From assembly GCA_041393965.1 (NCBI GenBank), contig JAWKJB010000002.1, positions 372,001 to 436,000 on the forward strand: a DNA stretch of 64,000 nucleotides. The letters are read 5' to 3'. A program made the position numbers and the translations under genes. The notes under the pieces are model-generated. The model did no database searches and had not been told where the DNA came from. It saw only the letters and a list, made by a program, of their open reading frames with translations. Below, in pieces: positions 34,873 to 44,046 of this stretch (position 1 is its first letter; each line of letters begins with the position of its first letter). Source of the DNA: Acidimicrobiia bacterium (lineage in GTDB: Bacteria; Actinomycetota; Acidimicrobiia; Spongiisociales; UBA5794).

Positions 34873-36930
34873 GTGGGCAAACAGCGTGTCTACGAGCTGG
34901 CCCGAGAACTCGGGGAGGAGTCCAAAGAGGTGCTTGCGCGCGCCGTCGAACTCGGTATCGAGGTGAAGACCGCATCGTCGGGCCTCGACGAGGACGCAGC
35001 CGAGTTGGTTCGCCTCTCGTTTGTCGATGACGCCGCCGACACCGTCGAATCCCCTGAAGAAGCCGCCGATGAAGCTTCCGACGGCGAACAGCCGGAGGTG
35101 GAGGCGCCCCGAGCCGAAGCATCGGTGGAGCCGACCGAGCCGAGCGACGACGAGCCCGAAGACCGAGTGCTGCTCGTCGAACCCGGCATCACGGTCCACG
35201 AGCTTGCCCGCATGGTCAAGATCCGAACCGCCGAAATCGTCAAGACCCTCATGTTCATGGGCGAGATGGTTCCAGGGGGAGGCGAGATTCCCGTGCAGGC
35301 GATCGAGCCGCTCGGGAGGGAACTCGGGTGGGAGATCCTCGTCGCGGAGTCCGATGAGGACGATGAGCCGCATGTAAGGGAACGGCACCTCATCGAATAC
35401 GAGGACGATCCCGGCAGTCTCGTGGCGCGGCCGCCGGTTGTCACGGTGATGGGCCATGTCGACCACGGAAAGACCCAACTTCTCGACACGATTCGCAACA
35501 CGAATGTCATCGCCGATGAAGCCGGCCGCATCACCCAGCACATCGGCGCCTACCAGGTTCAATCGGCTGGAATGCCGATCACCTTCATCGACACGCCTGG
35601 GCATGAGGCCTTCACCGCATTGCGGGCAAGGGGCGCCGATGTCACCGACATCGCCGTGATCGTTGTGGCAGCCGATGATTCGGTGATGCCGCAAACCGTC
35701 GAAGCACTCGATCACGCGAAGGCGGCGGGAGTCCCGATCATCATCGCGATCAACAAGATGGATCTCGAGACCGCCGACCCGCATGCGGTCCGGGCAGCGC
35801 TGACCCAACACGAGATCGTGGTGGAAGAGCTCGGAGGCGAGACACCGGCCGTCGAACTCTCCGCTTTGACCGGCCAAGGAGTCGACGATCTGCTTGAGAT
35901 GATCTCCCTTGTTGCCGAGGTCGAGGAACTGACAGCGAACCCCAAGGCTCGCGCGATCGGGACGGTGATCGAGGCACAGCTCGAGATCGGCCGCGGCCCG
36001 GTTGCCACGGTGATCGTCCAGCGCGGAACCCTCAAGAAAGGGGACGCGATCGTCGCAGGCCCGACTTCGGGTCGGGTGCGGGCGATGTTCGACGGCTCAG
36101 GCGAGGAACTCACCGCGGCAGGACCTTCAACGCCCGTCCTTGTGATGGGGTGGGACGATGTGCCGACCGCCGGAGACATGTTCGAGGTGACAAAGAACGA
36201 ACGCACTGCCCGGAAGCTCGCCCAAGCCAAGGTGGATGAACTTCGATCCAAGGAGCTCGTCGTTCCTTCGGCGACCGACCGGCTCGGCATGCTCATCGAG
36301 CAGCTGAGAACCCAGGATCACTCCGAGTTGCGAGTCATCGTCAAAGCGGACACCCATGGTTCGCTCGAAGCGATCAAGGAGACTGTCAGCAAGATCAGCC
36401 GCGAAGACGGGTATGTCACCATCGTCCACGGTGCCGTCGGGGGGGTCACCACCAACGATGTGTCCCTTGCCGAGGCATCCGGAGGAATCATCTACGGGTT
36501 CAATGCCCGCCCGGACGCCCAGGCACGAGCGGCAGCGAAAGAGGCAGGCATCGACATTCGGACCTTTTCGATCATCTACGAGCTGCTCGATGATGTCGAG
36601 TCGCTTCTCGTGGGAGAACTTGCGCCAGACGAAGTCGAGACCTTCCTCGGCGTCGCGGAAGTGCGTCAGGTGTTCCGGGCACCCCGTCTCGGCCTCGTCG
36701 CCGGTTCCTATGTCACGGAGGGGTCGATCAACCGCAACGCAAGAGCACGCCTCGTGCGTGACGGCGTCGTTGTGTACGACGGACGAATCGTTTCGCTTCG
36801 CCGGTTCAAGGACGATGTCCAGACGGTCGCTGCCGGGTACGAGTGCGGAATCGGGCTTGCCAACTTCCGCGACATCAAAGAAGGCGACACCATCGAGTCG
36901 TACGAGATCAAGGAAGTCGCACGAACCTGA
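34873..36930 (+). CDS. infB: Translation initiation factor IF-2
   Basis: 685 aa. A short N-terminal IF2-N segment and an acidic linker (residues ~45-100) precede the core. G1 is GHVDHGKT, G3 is DTPGHEAF and G4 is NKMD. Domains II to IV follow (C-terminal fMet-tRNA-binding barrel near YECGIGLANFRDIKEGD). It places initiator tRNA on the 30S subunit. GTG start 2 nt after nusA. Shorter than many actinobacterial IF-2 proteins because the N-terminal region is reduced. Confidence 0.97.
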   Translation: MGKQRVYELARELGEESKEVLARAVELGIEVKTASSGLDEDAAELVRLSFVDDAADTVESPEEAADEASDGEQPEVEAPRAEASVEPTEPSDDEPEDRVLLVEPGITVHELARMVKIRTAEIVKTLMFMGEMVPGGGEIPVQAIEPLGRELGWEILVAESDEDDEPHVRERHLIEYEDDPGSLVARPPVVTVMGHVDHGKTQLLDTIRNTNVIADEAGRITQHIGAYQVQSAGMPITFIDTPGHEAFTALRARGADVTDIAVIVVAADDSVMPQTVEALDHAKAAGVPIIIAINKMDLETADPHAVRAALTQHEIVVEELGGETPAVELSALTGQGVDDLLEMISLVAEVEELTANPKARAIGTVIEAQLEIGRGPVATVIVQRGTLKKGDAIVAGPTSGRVRAMFDGSGEELTAAGPSTPVLVMGWDDVPTAGDMFEVTKNERTARKLAQAKVDELRSKELVVPSATDRLGMLIEQLRTQDHSELRVIVKADTHGSLEAIKETVSKISREDGYVTIVHGAVGGVTTNDVSLAEASGGIIYGFNARPDAQARAAAKEAGIDIRTFSIIYELLDDVESLLVGELAPDEVETFLGVAEVRQVFRAPRLGLVAGSYVTEGSINRNARARLVRDGVVVYDGRIVSLRRFKDDVQTVAAGYECGIGLANFRDIKEGDTIESYEIKEVART

Positions 36931-36936
36931 GGTCAC

Positions 36937-37323
36937 ATGGCTCGAGCACGAAGCCAGCGCATGCGAAAGGTGAACGAGCTCGTACGCGAGATCGTGGCCG
37001 ACAGCGTCAAGGATCTCAAGGATCCCCGAGTCGGTTTCTTGACCATCACCGGCATCGAGACGAGCCCCGACCTCCACCACGCAGTGGTGTTCTACTCCGT
37101 CCTTGGTTCCGACGAGGAGAAGACGGCAACGGCCGCTGCACTGGCATCAGCACGATCGAGAATCCAGCGTGCCGTCGGCACCCAGTCGAGCTTGCGATTC
37201 ACGCCGAAGCTGGAGTTTCGAGTCGATCCCGCGATTGACGAAGGTCTCAAGATCGCGGAGTTGCTCCGTCGACTCGAGTCCGACAATCCACTCCCAGACG
37301 ATGATGCCGATTCCCGTGACTGA
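36937..37323 (+). CDS. rbfA: Ribosome-binding factor A
   Basis: 128 aa KH-like protein: RMRKVNELVREIVADSVKDL, DPRVGFLTITGIETSPDL and LRFTPKLEFRVD are family segments. It matures the 30S 5' domain. ATG 6 nt after infB. Its last 23 nt overlap the start of the DHH phosphoesterase gene. Confidence 0.95.
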   Translation: MARARSQRMRKVNELVREIVADSVKDLKDPRVGFLTITGIETSPDLHHAVVFYSVLGSDEEKTATAAALASARSRIQRAVGTQSSLRFTPKLEFRVDPAIDEGLKIAELLRRLESDNPLPDDDADSRD

Positions 37324-38281
37324 TCAACACGGGTTCGATGCCGTTGTCGCCGCGCTCAAAGACGCAGAATCGATCGGTGTCGTTGGGCATGTCGGTCCCG
37401 ACGGGGATGCGCTCGGATCGATGATCGCACTTGCTCTCGGCGCCAGGAATGCAGGCAAGGCGGCTGTTGCGTCATTCGATGAGCCATTCGTGGTGCCCAC
37501 TGAAATGGCTTACCTCGACACCTCGGTCCTTGTGCGTCCATCCCGATTCCCGTCGGACCTCGATCTCGCCGTCGTCGTCGACACCTCGACGCGTGGGAGG
37601 GTCGGGGCGCTCGCACCGCCCATGGAGGCCGCGAAGTCCCTCGCGATCATCGATCATCACATCTCCGACGGCGCATGGGGCGATATCGTGTTGATCGACC
37701 CGTCAGCGGCCGCGACGGCCGAACTCGTCTTCGAGGTACTCGACGCGCTCAAGTGGCCCGTCACCGAGCCTATGGCGACGGCGTTGTACACCGGACTCGT
37801 CACGGACACCGGACGGTTCCAATACTCGGCGACGACACCGCGCACGCACCACATCGCAGCCTCGCTGCTCGGTGCGGGCGTATCGCCGGACGCGATCGGC
37901 CAACGCCTCTTCGAGGAACAGCCGTTCGGCTTCTACACCGTCGCCTCCCGAGTCCTCGGCCGGGCGGTGCTCGACGCCGACCGTGCCTTCGTGTGGTCGG
38001 TCATGCGTCAAGAGGATCTCGATGCCGCCGATCTCGCCTATCACGAGGTGGATGCGCTGATCGATCTCGTTCGTCTCGCACGCGGTACCGAGGTCGCCTG
38101 CCTCCTGAAGGAAGCCAAGCCCGGAGTCCACAAGGGGAGCCTGCGTTCCCGCGGCATTGTCGATGTGGCAGCGATCGCGTCGGCGTTCGGTGGTGGTGGC
38201 CATCACAATGCCGCTGGTTTCACGACAAGCGAGAACCCCGAGCGGATCATTGAAGAGATCACCAGACTGCTGCCCTCATGA
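37301..38281 (+). CDS. DHH-family phosphoesterase (NrnA-like oligoribonuclease/pAp phosphatase)
   Basis: 326 aa. Metal motifs: GHVGPDGDALGS, VVVDTS, the DHH motif (IIDHHISDG), and the DHHA1 C-terminal motif GGGGHHNAAG. NrnA-type enzymes degrade nanoRNA and dephosphorylate pAp. Tandem ATGs at 37301 and 37304 lie inside rbfA. The stop overlaps truB by ATGA. The rbfA-DHH-truB-ribF order is conserved. Confidence 0.92.
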   Translation: MMPIPVTDQHGFDAVVAALKDAESIGVVGHVGPDGDALGSMIALALGARNAGKAAVASFDEPFVVPTEMAYLDTSVLVRPSRFPSDLDLAVVVDTSTRGRVGALAPPMEAAKSLAIIDHHISDGAWGDIVLIDPSAAATAELVFEVLDALKWPVTEPMATALYTGLVTDTGRFQYSATTPRTHHIAASLLGAGVSPDAIGQRLFEEQPFGFYTVASRVLGRAVLDADRAFVWSVMRQEDLDAADLAYHEVDALIDLVRLARGTEVACLLKEAKPGVHKGSLRSRGIVDVAAIASAFGGGGHHNAAGFTTSENPERIIEEITRLLPS

Positions 38282-39171
38282 CCCGAGGACCAGGGTTCCT
38301 CCTCGTCGACAAGCAAGCCGGCTGGACTTCCCACGATGTCGTGGCGAAGGTACGAACGGTCGTTGACGGGAAGGTCGGCCATGCGGGCACCCTCGACCCC
38401 ATGGCGACCGGTCTCCTCGTTCTCGGAATCCGCGGGGCGACGAAGCTGCTTCGTTTCGTGCAGGGTGCCAGCAAGGAATACCTCGCGACGGTGCAGCTCG
38501 GCGTTGCGACTGACTCCCTCGATGCGGATGGCGCGATCCTGTCGCGCGAACCCATGCCGGTCACCCAAGCCGAGGTGGAACGAGTCATGCACCGGTTCCG
38601 AGGGGAGATCATGCAGATACCACCGATGGTCTCTGCAAGGAAGGTCGAAGGGCGTCGACTCCACGAGATGGCTCGGCGAGGCATGGTCGTCGAACGCGAA
38701 GCCCGACCGGTAACGATCCACCGGCTCGACCTCATCGATTTCATGCCATCGGATTATCCCGAGTTTGTCATGTCGGTCGTGTGCTCGACGGGAACCTACA
38801 TTCGCACGCTCGGCGACGACATCGCGAGGGCGCTCGGAGGGCGCGCCCACCTATCGGCGCTGCGCCGGGTGCGCAACGGTGATCTGCATGTCGACGATGC
38901 AGTTCGGGTGGACATCATCGTCGAGACCGCAACGGCGGGATCCATCGACTCGATCGTCGTTCCCCCGTCGATGGCCCTCCGCCATATGCCGTCACTGACC
39001 GCCGACCCACAAACCGCGCTCCGAGTTCGTAACGGCGCCCCGATCGCCGCGGCCGACGCTCCCGATGTGCCCGACGGCGCATTCGTGCGGATGCTCGATG
39101 GCGATGATCGACTCGTTGCTGTGTACCGTCGTGACCAACAACAGCTCAAACCCGAGGTGGTCCTGTCATGA
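38278..39171 (+). CDS. truB: tRNA pseudouridine-55 synthase
   Basis: 297 aa. The catalytic aspartate lies in KVGHAGTLDPMATGLLVLG, and STGTYIRTLGDDIARALG is also conserved. It isomerises U55 in the T-loop of tRNAs. Both ends overlap neighbours by ATGA, showing strict translational coupling with the DHH gene and ribF. Confidence 0.95.
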   Translation: MTRGPGFLLVDKQAGWTSHDVVAKVRTVVDGKVGHAGTLDPMATGLLVLGIRGATKLLRFVQGASKEYLATVQLGVATDSLDADGAILSREPMPVTQAEVERVMHRFRGEIMQIPPMVSARKVEGRRLHEMARRGMVVEREARPVTIHRLDLIDFMPSDYPEFVMSVVCSTGTYIRTLGDDIARALGGRAHLSALRRVRNGDLHVDDAVRVDIIVETATAGSIDSIVVPPSMALRHMPSLTADPQTALRVRNGAPIAAADAPDVPDGAFVRMLDGDDRLVAVYRRDQQQLKPEVVLS

Positions 39172-40112
39172 AGCTGTTCGAGGGGAACCCCTCGACCTGG
39201 AACACCGACCGTACGGCGTATGCCGTTGCGATCGGCGTCTTCGACGGCGTTCATCGTGGCCATCTGGCCGTGTTCTCTGCACTGCGCGCCTCGGCCGTCG
39301 GGTTACCGGTCTGTGCACTCACATTCGGTTCGCACCCCCACGCTGTCATCACCGGCGGTGAGGCACCACCGCTGCTCACGACGCTTGGTCGTCGGTTGAA
39401 GCTGCTCGAATCGACAGGGCTCGATGCGGTCGCTGTCATCGATTTCGACGATGAGATCCGTCACCTTGCTCCGCGGTCCTTCGCCGAGATCTTCTTGGCA
39501 GATGCGCTCGACGCACAGGTCGTCGCCGTTGGACATGGGTTCCGTTTCGGCTTCCGCGCTGAAGGGACCGTCGACGATCTGCGGGTCTTCGGTCGGGACC
39601 TCGGCTTCGATGTGGTCGAAACCGACATTGTTGACCTCCACGGAACCGAGGTCCGTTCATCGTCGATTCGTGCTGCCATCAGTTCGGGGAGCGTCGAGCT
39701 CGCGGCCCGCATGCTCGGAAGGCCGTTCACGATCGAAGGCGCGGTCGTCGTCGGTGACGACCGTGGGAAATCCCTCGGGTTCCCCACGGCAAACATCGCC
39801 CTTCCCGATGGTGTCGTTCGGCCAGCCGGGGGAGTGTACGCGGTGCGGTGCGTCGTCGACGGGTCGCCCCTCAACGGTGTGTGCAATGTGGGGACCCGCC
39901 CAACCTTCGGAGGTACCACCGAAACGATCGAGGTGCACCTGTACGACGCCGAGATCGATCTGTACGGCAAGACCGTCCTCGTCGAGTTCATCGACCGGAT
40001 CCGCAACGAGCAGCGCTTCACAACCGTCGACGCCCTCGTGTCACAGATCGAAGCGGACATCGACATCGCGAAGTCGGTTCTCGAACCGCGGGTGAACACG
40101 CAAGGGTTGTAA
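39168..40112 (+). CDS. ribF: Bifunctional riboflavin kinase / FAD synthetase
   Basis: 314 aa. N-terminal adenylyltransferase (IGVFDGVHRGHLAVF; GHGFRFGFRAEGT) and C-terminal flavokinase (GRPFTIEGAVVVGDDRGKSL, GFPTANIALP). It converts riboflavin to FMN and FAD. ATG overlaps the truB stop. Flavin supply fits with F420 and other redox genes nearby but is a basic housekeeping function. Confidence 0.96.
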   Translation: MKLFEGNPSTWNTDRTAYAVAIGVFDGVHRGHLAVFSALRASAVGLPVCALTFGSHPHAVITGGEAPPLLTTLGRRLKLLESTGLDAVAVIDFDDEIRHLAPRSFAEIFLADALDAQVVAVGHGFRFGFRAEGTVDDLRVFGRDLGFDVVETDIVDLHGTEVRSSSIRAAISSGSVELAARMLGRPFTIEGAVVVGDDRGKSLGFPTANIALPDGVVRPAGGVYAVRCVVDGSPLNGVCNVGTRPTFGGTTETIEVHLYDAEIDLYGKTVLVEFIDRIRNEQRFTTVDALVSQIEADIDIAKSVLEPRVNTQGL

Positions 40113-40169
40113 CTCGGCCCCGAATGATGCATCGTGGGGGCACCGCGCTTCCCCGTGACAGGAAGCACC

Positions 40170-41138
40170 ATGATCGGGCCTCTGCTGCTCTCGGGGATCC
40201 TCGCCGTCGCCCCTCCGAACACCGACGGGATGGCACCGGGCGATGGTATCGGCCTCGCGCCGAACCCCACCGTCCGCTCACATCAGTCGGTACCGGTCGG
40301 TGTGCCACGACCTTGGCATCCGATGATCCCCGTTTCGACCACTGGCGTCGTGCTCGCAGCAGCCGGGGCGGTGACCATGTATCGACGCCGCAGAACCGAT
40401 CCGCTGGTTGTCGTTGTCCATGGGGATGGCGGATCGGTCGACGACTTCTCCTTCCTCATCGAGGCGATGGAGATTGATCCCAGCCGGGTCGTCGCGTTCG
40501 ACTACTCCACGGTCGACGGCGGTCCGAGTTCCGCGGCGTCGTCCCATCATGTCCGAACTGACGCTGCTGCGGCCGAACTCGATGGCCTCTTGCGCGGTCT
40601 CGCCGAGGACAATGCCAACATCTACAGCATCCACCATTCGCGCGGTGGCGCCGTCGGGGCGGAGATGATCGCAGCGATCGATGCCGGTGAGAGGCCACGC
40701 ATCGACGGATACCGCGGTGCGGCACTGCTCGATCCCGCCATTGCATCCGGCGGTGCAGGTGTGTTGCAATCGGTAGGGGCGCGGTGGGCCTTCGGGTTTC
40801 TTCCCGACGACGGGGACTTCTCGCCAACCCGGTGCGACGCTGCCGGATGTCGAGATGTTCGTGACCATCTCGGGGATCATGCGGGGGTCGAGGTGCTCGT
40901 GATCAGGAATCGGGATGCGGTCGTGACGAACTTCCCCGACCAACCAGATGGCTTGCGGGTGCTCGATCTTGATGATGGTCGGGGCAGCGCGTGGCTGTAT
41001 CCCCTGTTGAGCCCCCTGTTGTTCGTGTGGCGGGTTCAGCAGGCACATCGATCGGTGCTCGTGAGTGATGCGGTCGCGGCATGTGTCCGCGCCGAAATCG
41101 ATCATCCCGGCTCGTGTGAAGAGCTCGGGGACGACTGA
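40170..41138 (+). CDS. Putative membrane-associated alpha/beta-hydrolase
   Basis: 322 aa. A hydrophobic N-terminus, a Pro-rich segment and a second hydrophobic stretch (TTGVVLAAAGAVTMY, near residue 65) precede an alpha/beta-hydrolase-like domain. VVVVHGDGGSVDDF would be the oxyanion region and SIHHSRGGA the nucleophile elbow, though the first elbow glycine is replaced by His. A C-terminal His (QQAHRSVLV) may complete the triad. Ribosome site AGGAA before ATG 40170. Substrate unknown. Confidence 0.6.
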   Translation: MIGPLLLSGILAVAPPNTDGMAPGDGIGLAPNPTVRSHQSVPVGVPRPWHPMIPVSTTGVVLAAAGAVTMYRRRRTDPLVVVVHGDGGSVDDFSFLIEAMEIDPSRVVAFDYSTVDGGPSSAASSHHVRTDAAAAELDGLLRGLAEDNANIYSIHHSRGGAVGAEMIAAIDAGERPRIDGYRGAALLDPAIASGGAGVLQSVGARWAFGFLPDDGDFSPTRCDAAGCRDVRDHLGDHAGVEVLVIRNRDAVVTNFPDQPDGLRVLDLDDGRGSAWLYPLLSPLLFVWRVQQAHRSVLVSDAVAACVRAEIDHPGSCEELGDD

Positions 41139-41200
41139 GACGGTCTCGAACGACAAACGGCATGGATGGAATAGGGGCGGAGGCTGCTAACATCCCGTGT

Positions 41201-41240
41201 GGGCAATCGCCCGATTCCTTCCCTCGCAGGAAAGTGCCTC
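41201..41240 (+). promoter_or_regulatory. rpsO leader hairpins masking the ribosome site
   Basis: Two hairpins: GGGC-AATC-GCCC (41201-41212) and TTCCT-(8 nt)-AGGAA (41215-41232). The second pairs the purine-rich ribosome-binding site of rpsO. Ribosomal protein S15 represses its own translation in several phyla by binding leader structures; that role here is inferred. Confidence 0.45.
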
Positions 41241-41498
41241 GTGAACGACACGAAGACGGTTGTAAACGAATACGGAACGCACCCCACTGACACCGGTTCG
41301 CCGGAGGTCCAGGTGGCATTGTTGACCGAGCGTATCAATCACCTGACCGGACACCTGAAGGCCCACCCCAAGGACCATCACAGCCGGCGGGGCCTCCTGA
41401 TGATGGTCGGGAAGCGCAGGCGACTGCTTCGGTACCTCCAGGAACAAGATGTGGAGCGCTACCGGAACCTGATCGCAGCCCTGGGTCTGCGTCGCTAG
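41241..41498 (+). CDS. rpsO: Ribosomal protein uS15
   Basis: 85 aa, close to the usual 88-89. HPTDTGSPEVQVALLTERI and HHSRRGLLMMVGKRRRLL are hallmark segments. GTG 41241 chosen because AGGAAAG lies just upstream and the N-terminus matches the family. Followed by pnp, the near-universal neighbour. Confidence 0.96.
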   Translation: MNDTKTVVNEYGTHPTDTGSPEVQVALLTERINHLTGHLKAHPKDHHSRRGLLMMVGKRRRLLRYLQEQDVERYRNLIAALGLRR

Positions 41499-41566
41499 CC
41501 AATCCAGGTACGGCTCACGCCGTGTCTGTTTGGGAGCGAAAGCACCGGAGGAGCGGTTTCAGTTGA

Positions 41567-41607
41567 CAGTGGTGGGCGTTCGGGTCACCTCCGAGCACCG
41601 ACCACTG
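41567..41607 (+). ncRNA. Long stem-loop in the pnp leader
   Basis: A 17-nt arm (41567-41583) pairs imperfectly with 41591-41607 around a 7-nt loop. In E. coli and Streptomyces a comparable rpsO-pnp hairpin is cut by RNase III and mediates PNPase autoregulation; that function is inferred here. Confidence 0.5.
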
Positions 41608-41644
41608 CCAATTGGGCGCTTCTCCCCAACAGAAGGAGAAACGC

Positions 41645-43966
41645 GTGGCAGAGACCACCGTTCGCGGGCGCCTTGGCGAGATCGAGATCTCGTTGAGCGC
41701 AGGAAAGCTCGCACAACTTGCCGACGGCGCCGTTGTGGTGCGCGTCGGAGACACCGAGGTCCTCGTGACCGCAACCGGAAGCCGACGACTGCGTGAGGGC
41801 GTCGACTTCTTCCCCCTCACCGTCGATGTCGAGGAGCGCACCTACGCCGTGGGTCGGATTCCCGGTTCGTTCTTCCGTCGGGAGGGGCGTGCAACGGAGA
41901 AGGCGACCCTCACCGCTCGCCTCATCGATAGACCCCTGCGCCCGAACTTCAAAGACGGGTTCCGTCACGACACCCATGTCGTTGCCACCGTCCTCGCAGC
42001 CGATCTCGACAACCCCCATGACATCCTCGCGCTCAACGGCGCGTCGGCGGCCCTCACGGTCAGTCCGATTCCGTTCGAGGGCCCGATCGGTGCCGTGCGT
42101 CTCGCGCTCATCGACGGATCGTGGGTTCCGTTCCCGACCTACACCCAGGGCGAGGAGGCCGTGTTCGAGATCGTCGTTGCCGGAAAGCGCAATGCCGAGG
42201 GTTCGATCGACATCGCCATGGTCGAGGCCGGAGCCTCAGAGAACGGCTATCGCATGGTTCAAGATGGTGCCAAGGGTTCGGATGAGGCCACGGTCGCGGC
42301 CGGGCTCGAGGAATCCAAGGAGTACATCGCGGCGATGATCGATCTCCAGCTCGAACTGGCCGAGCAACTCGGCGATCCCGAGCCGGTCGCTTGGACCTTT
42401 CTTTCGGACTACTCCGATGACCTCTACGCGCAGGTTGAGGGTCTCGCGAAGGGGAGGCTCGAAGCTCTCGGGTCGATCGTGGCCAAACACGAGCGCCAGG
42501 ATGCCGAGAGTGCCGTGCGCGACGAAGTGCTCGAGGCACTCGGAATCATCGACGGCGAACACGATGACTCCAAGGCTGCAAAGGCCGCCTTTTCGAAGGT
42601 GCAGAAGGAGGTCATGCGGTCGAGGGTCGTTGCGGACCGTGTGCGTATCGACGGGAGGGCGACGCACGAAATCAGACCCCTTGCCGCCGAGATCGATGTG
42701 ATCCCCAATGTGCACGGCTCGGCCCTCTTCCAACGAGGCGAGACACAGGTGGTCAATGTGACCACACTCGGCATGTTGAAGATGGAGCAGATGCTTGACA
42801 CGATTTCCCCGGAGGAATCCAAGCGCTACATGCACCACTACAACATGCCACCGTTCGCGACGGGGGAAGCGGGGTTCATGCGTGGCCCGAAGCGCCGTGA
42901 GATCGGGCATGGAGCACTCGCCGAGAAGGCGTTGCTGCCCGTCATTCCGCCAGCCGAGGACTTCCCCTATGCCTACCGGCTGGTGTCGGAGGTGCTGATG
43001 TCGAACGGTTCGTCCTCGATGGCGTCGGTGTGCGGATCGTCGCTTTCCCTGATGGCTGCCGGCGTTCCCATCCATGCTCCCGTTGCAGGTATCGCCATGG
43101 GGCTGATCCATCAGAACGGCGAGTTTGTCACCCTCACGGACATTCTCGGGGTCGAGGATCACCTTGGCGATATGGACTTCAAGGTCGCAGGCACCGCCGA
43201 GATGATCACGGCGCTCCAGCTCGACACCAAGATCGAGGGTCTTCCGGCTGATGTGCTCATCGCGGCGATGAACCAGGCCCGCGACGCGCGATTGTCGATC
43301 CTCGAAACCATGAACGCGTGTATCGCTGAGCCGAGATCCGAACTGGCCGAAAAGGCTCCGAAGATCGAGGCGGTCATGATTCCCAAGGACAAGATCGGTG
43401 AAGTCATCGGGCCCAAGGGGAAGACTATCCGCGAACTCGAGGAGGAGACCGGCGCATCGATTGACATCGACGACGATGGCACGATCCGCGTTGGCGCTCC
43501 TGACACCACCTCACTCAATCTCGCGAAGGAGAGAATCCTCGCGATCGGGTTCCCACCCGAGGCGAAGGTTGGCGAGATCTACGACGGGGAGGTGGTGAAT
43601 GTGACGAAGTTCGGTGCATTCGTCAACATCCTTCCGGGGCGTGACGGCCTGTTGCACATCTCCAAGATCGGAGGCAACAAGCGGATCGACAAGGTCGAAG
43701 ATGTGCTCAACCTCGGAGACGCCGTGAAGGTGATCGTGCGCGAGATCGACGATCGTGGAAAGGTCAGCCTCGACATGGCCGACGGTGCAGCCGCCAGCGA
43801 CGGTGACAACACGCACGACGAACCGAAGGACGACAGTGGCGACGGACGCAGGGGCGACCGCGGCGACCGCAACCGTCATCGTGACGGGAAGCGGAACCGC
43901 GATCGGGCGGACAAACCCGGGCGCAAGGTCGTCTCATTCGAAGACGAGTTCGATCGAACCAATTAG
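41645..43966 (+). CDS. pnp: Polyribonucleotide nucleotidyltransferase (PNPase)
   Basis: 773 aa. Two RNase PH domains (first FFPLTVDVEERTYAVGRIPG; second with FMRGPKRREIGHG and the active-site region around SSSMASVCGSSLSL), then KH (IGEVIGPKGKTIRELEEETG) and S1 (GAFVNILPGRDGLLHISKI). A basic Arg/Asp-rich tail follows. It degrades RNA phosphorolytically and can add 3' tails. GTG start after AGAAGGAG. A strong terminator follows. Confidence 0.97.
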   Translation: MAETTVRGRLGEIEISLSAGKLAQLADGAVVVRVGDTEVLVTATGSRRLREGVDFFPLTVDVEERTYAVGRIPGSFFRREGRATEKATLTARLIDRPLRPNFKDGFRHDTHVVATVLAADLDNPHDILALNGASAALTVSPIPFEGPIGAVRLALIDGSWVPFPTYTQGEEAVFEIVVAGKRNAEGSIDIAMVEAGASENGYRMVQDGAKGSDEATVAAGLEESKEYIAAMIDLQLELAEQLGDPEPVAWTFLSDYSDDLYAQVEGLAKGRLEALGSIVAKHERQDAESAVRDEVLEALGIIDGEHDDSKAAKAAFSKVQKEVMRSRVVADRVRIDGRATHEIRPLAAEIDVIPNVHGSALFQRGETQVVNVTTLGMLKMEQMLDTISPEESKRYMHHYNMPPFATGEAGFMRGPKRREIGHGALAEKALLPVIPPAEDFPYAYRLVSEVLMSNGSSSMASVCGSSLSLMAAGVPIHAPVAGIAMGLIHQNGEFVTLTDILGVEDHLGDMDFKVAGTAEMITALQLDTKIEGLPADVLIAAMNQARDARLSILETMNACIAEPRSELAEKAPKIEAVMIPKDKIGEVIGPKGKTIRELEEETGASIDIDDDGTIRVGAPDTTSLNLAKERILAIGFPPEAKVGEIYDGEVVNVTKFGAFVNILPGRDGLLHISKIGGNKRIDKVEDVLNLGDAVKVIVREIDDRGKVSLDMADGAAASDGDNTHDEPKDDSGDGRRGDRGDRNRHRDGKRNRDRADKPGRKVVSFEDEFDRTN

Positions 43967-43980
43967 TACCAATCCGAATC

Positions 43981-44014
43981 CGGGAGGGCCGACCCGCGCG
44001 GGTCGGCCCTCCCG
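43981..44014 (+). terminator. Strong hairpin terminator after pnp
   Basis: Perfect 15-bp GC-rich stem (43981-43995 with 44000-44014) and a GCGC loop. Only a weak T-rich stretch follows, as is common in actinobacteria. It is the most stable hairpin I see in the window. Confidence 0.85.
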
Positions 44015-44046
44015 GATTGTTGACTTCTCTTGTCTGCAATCATGCG

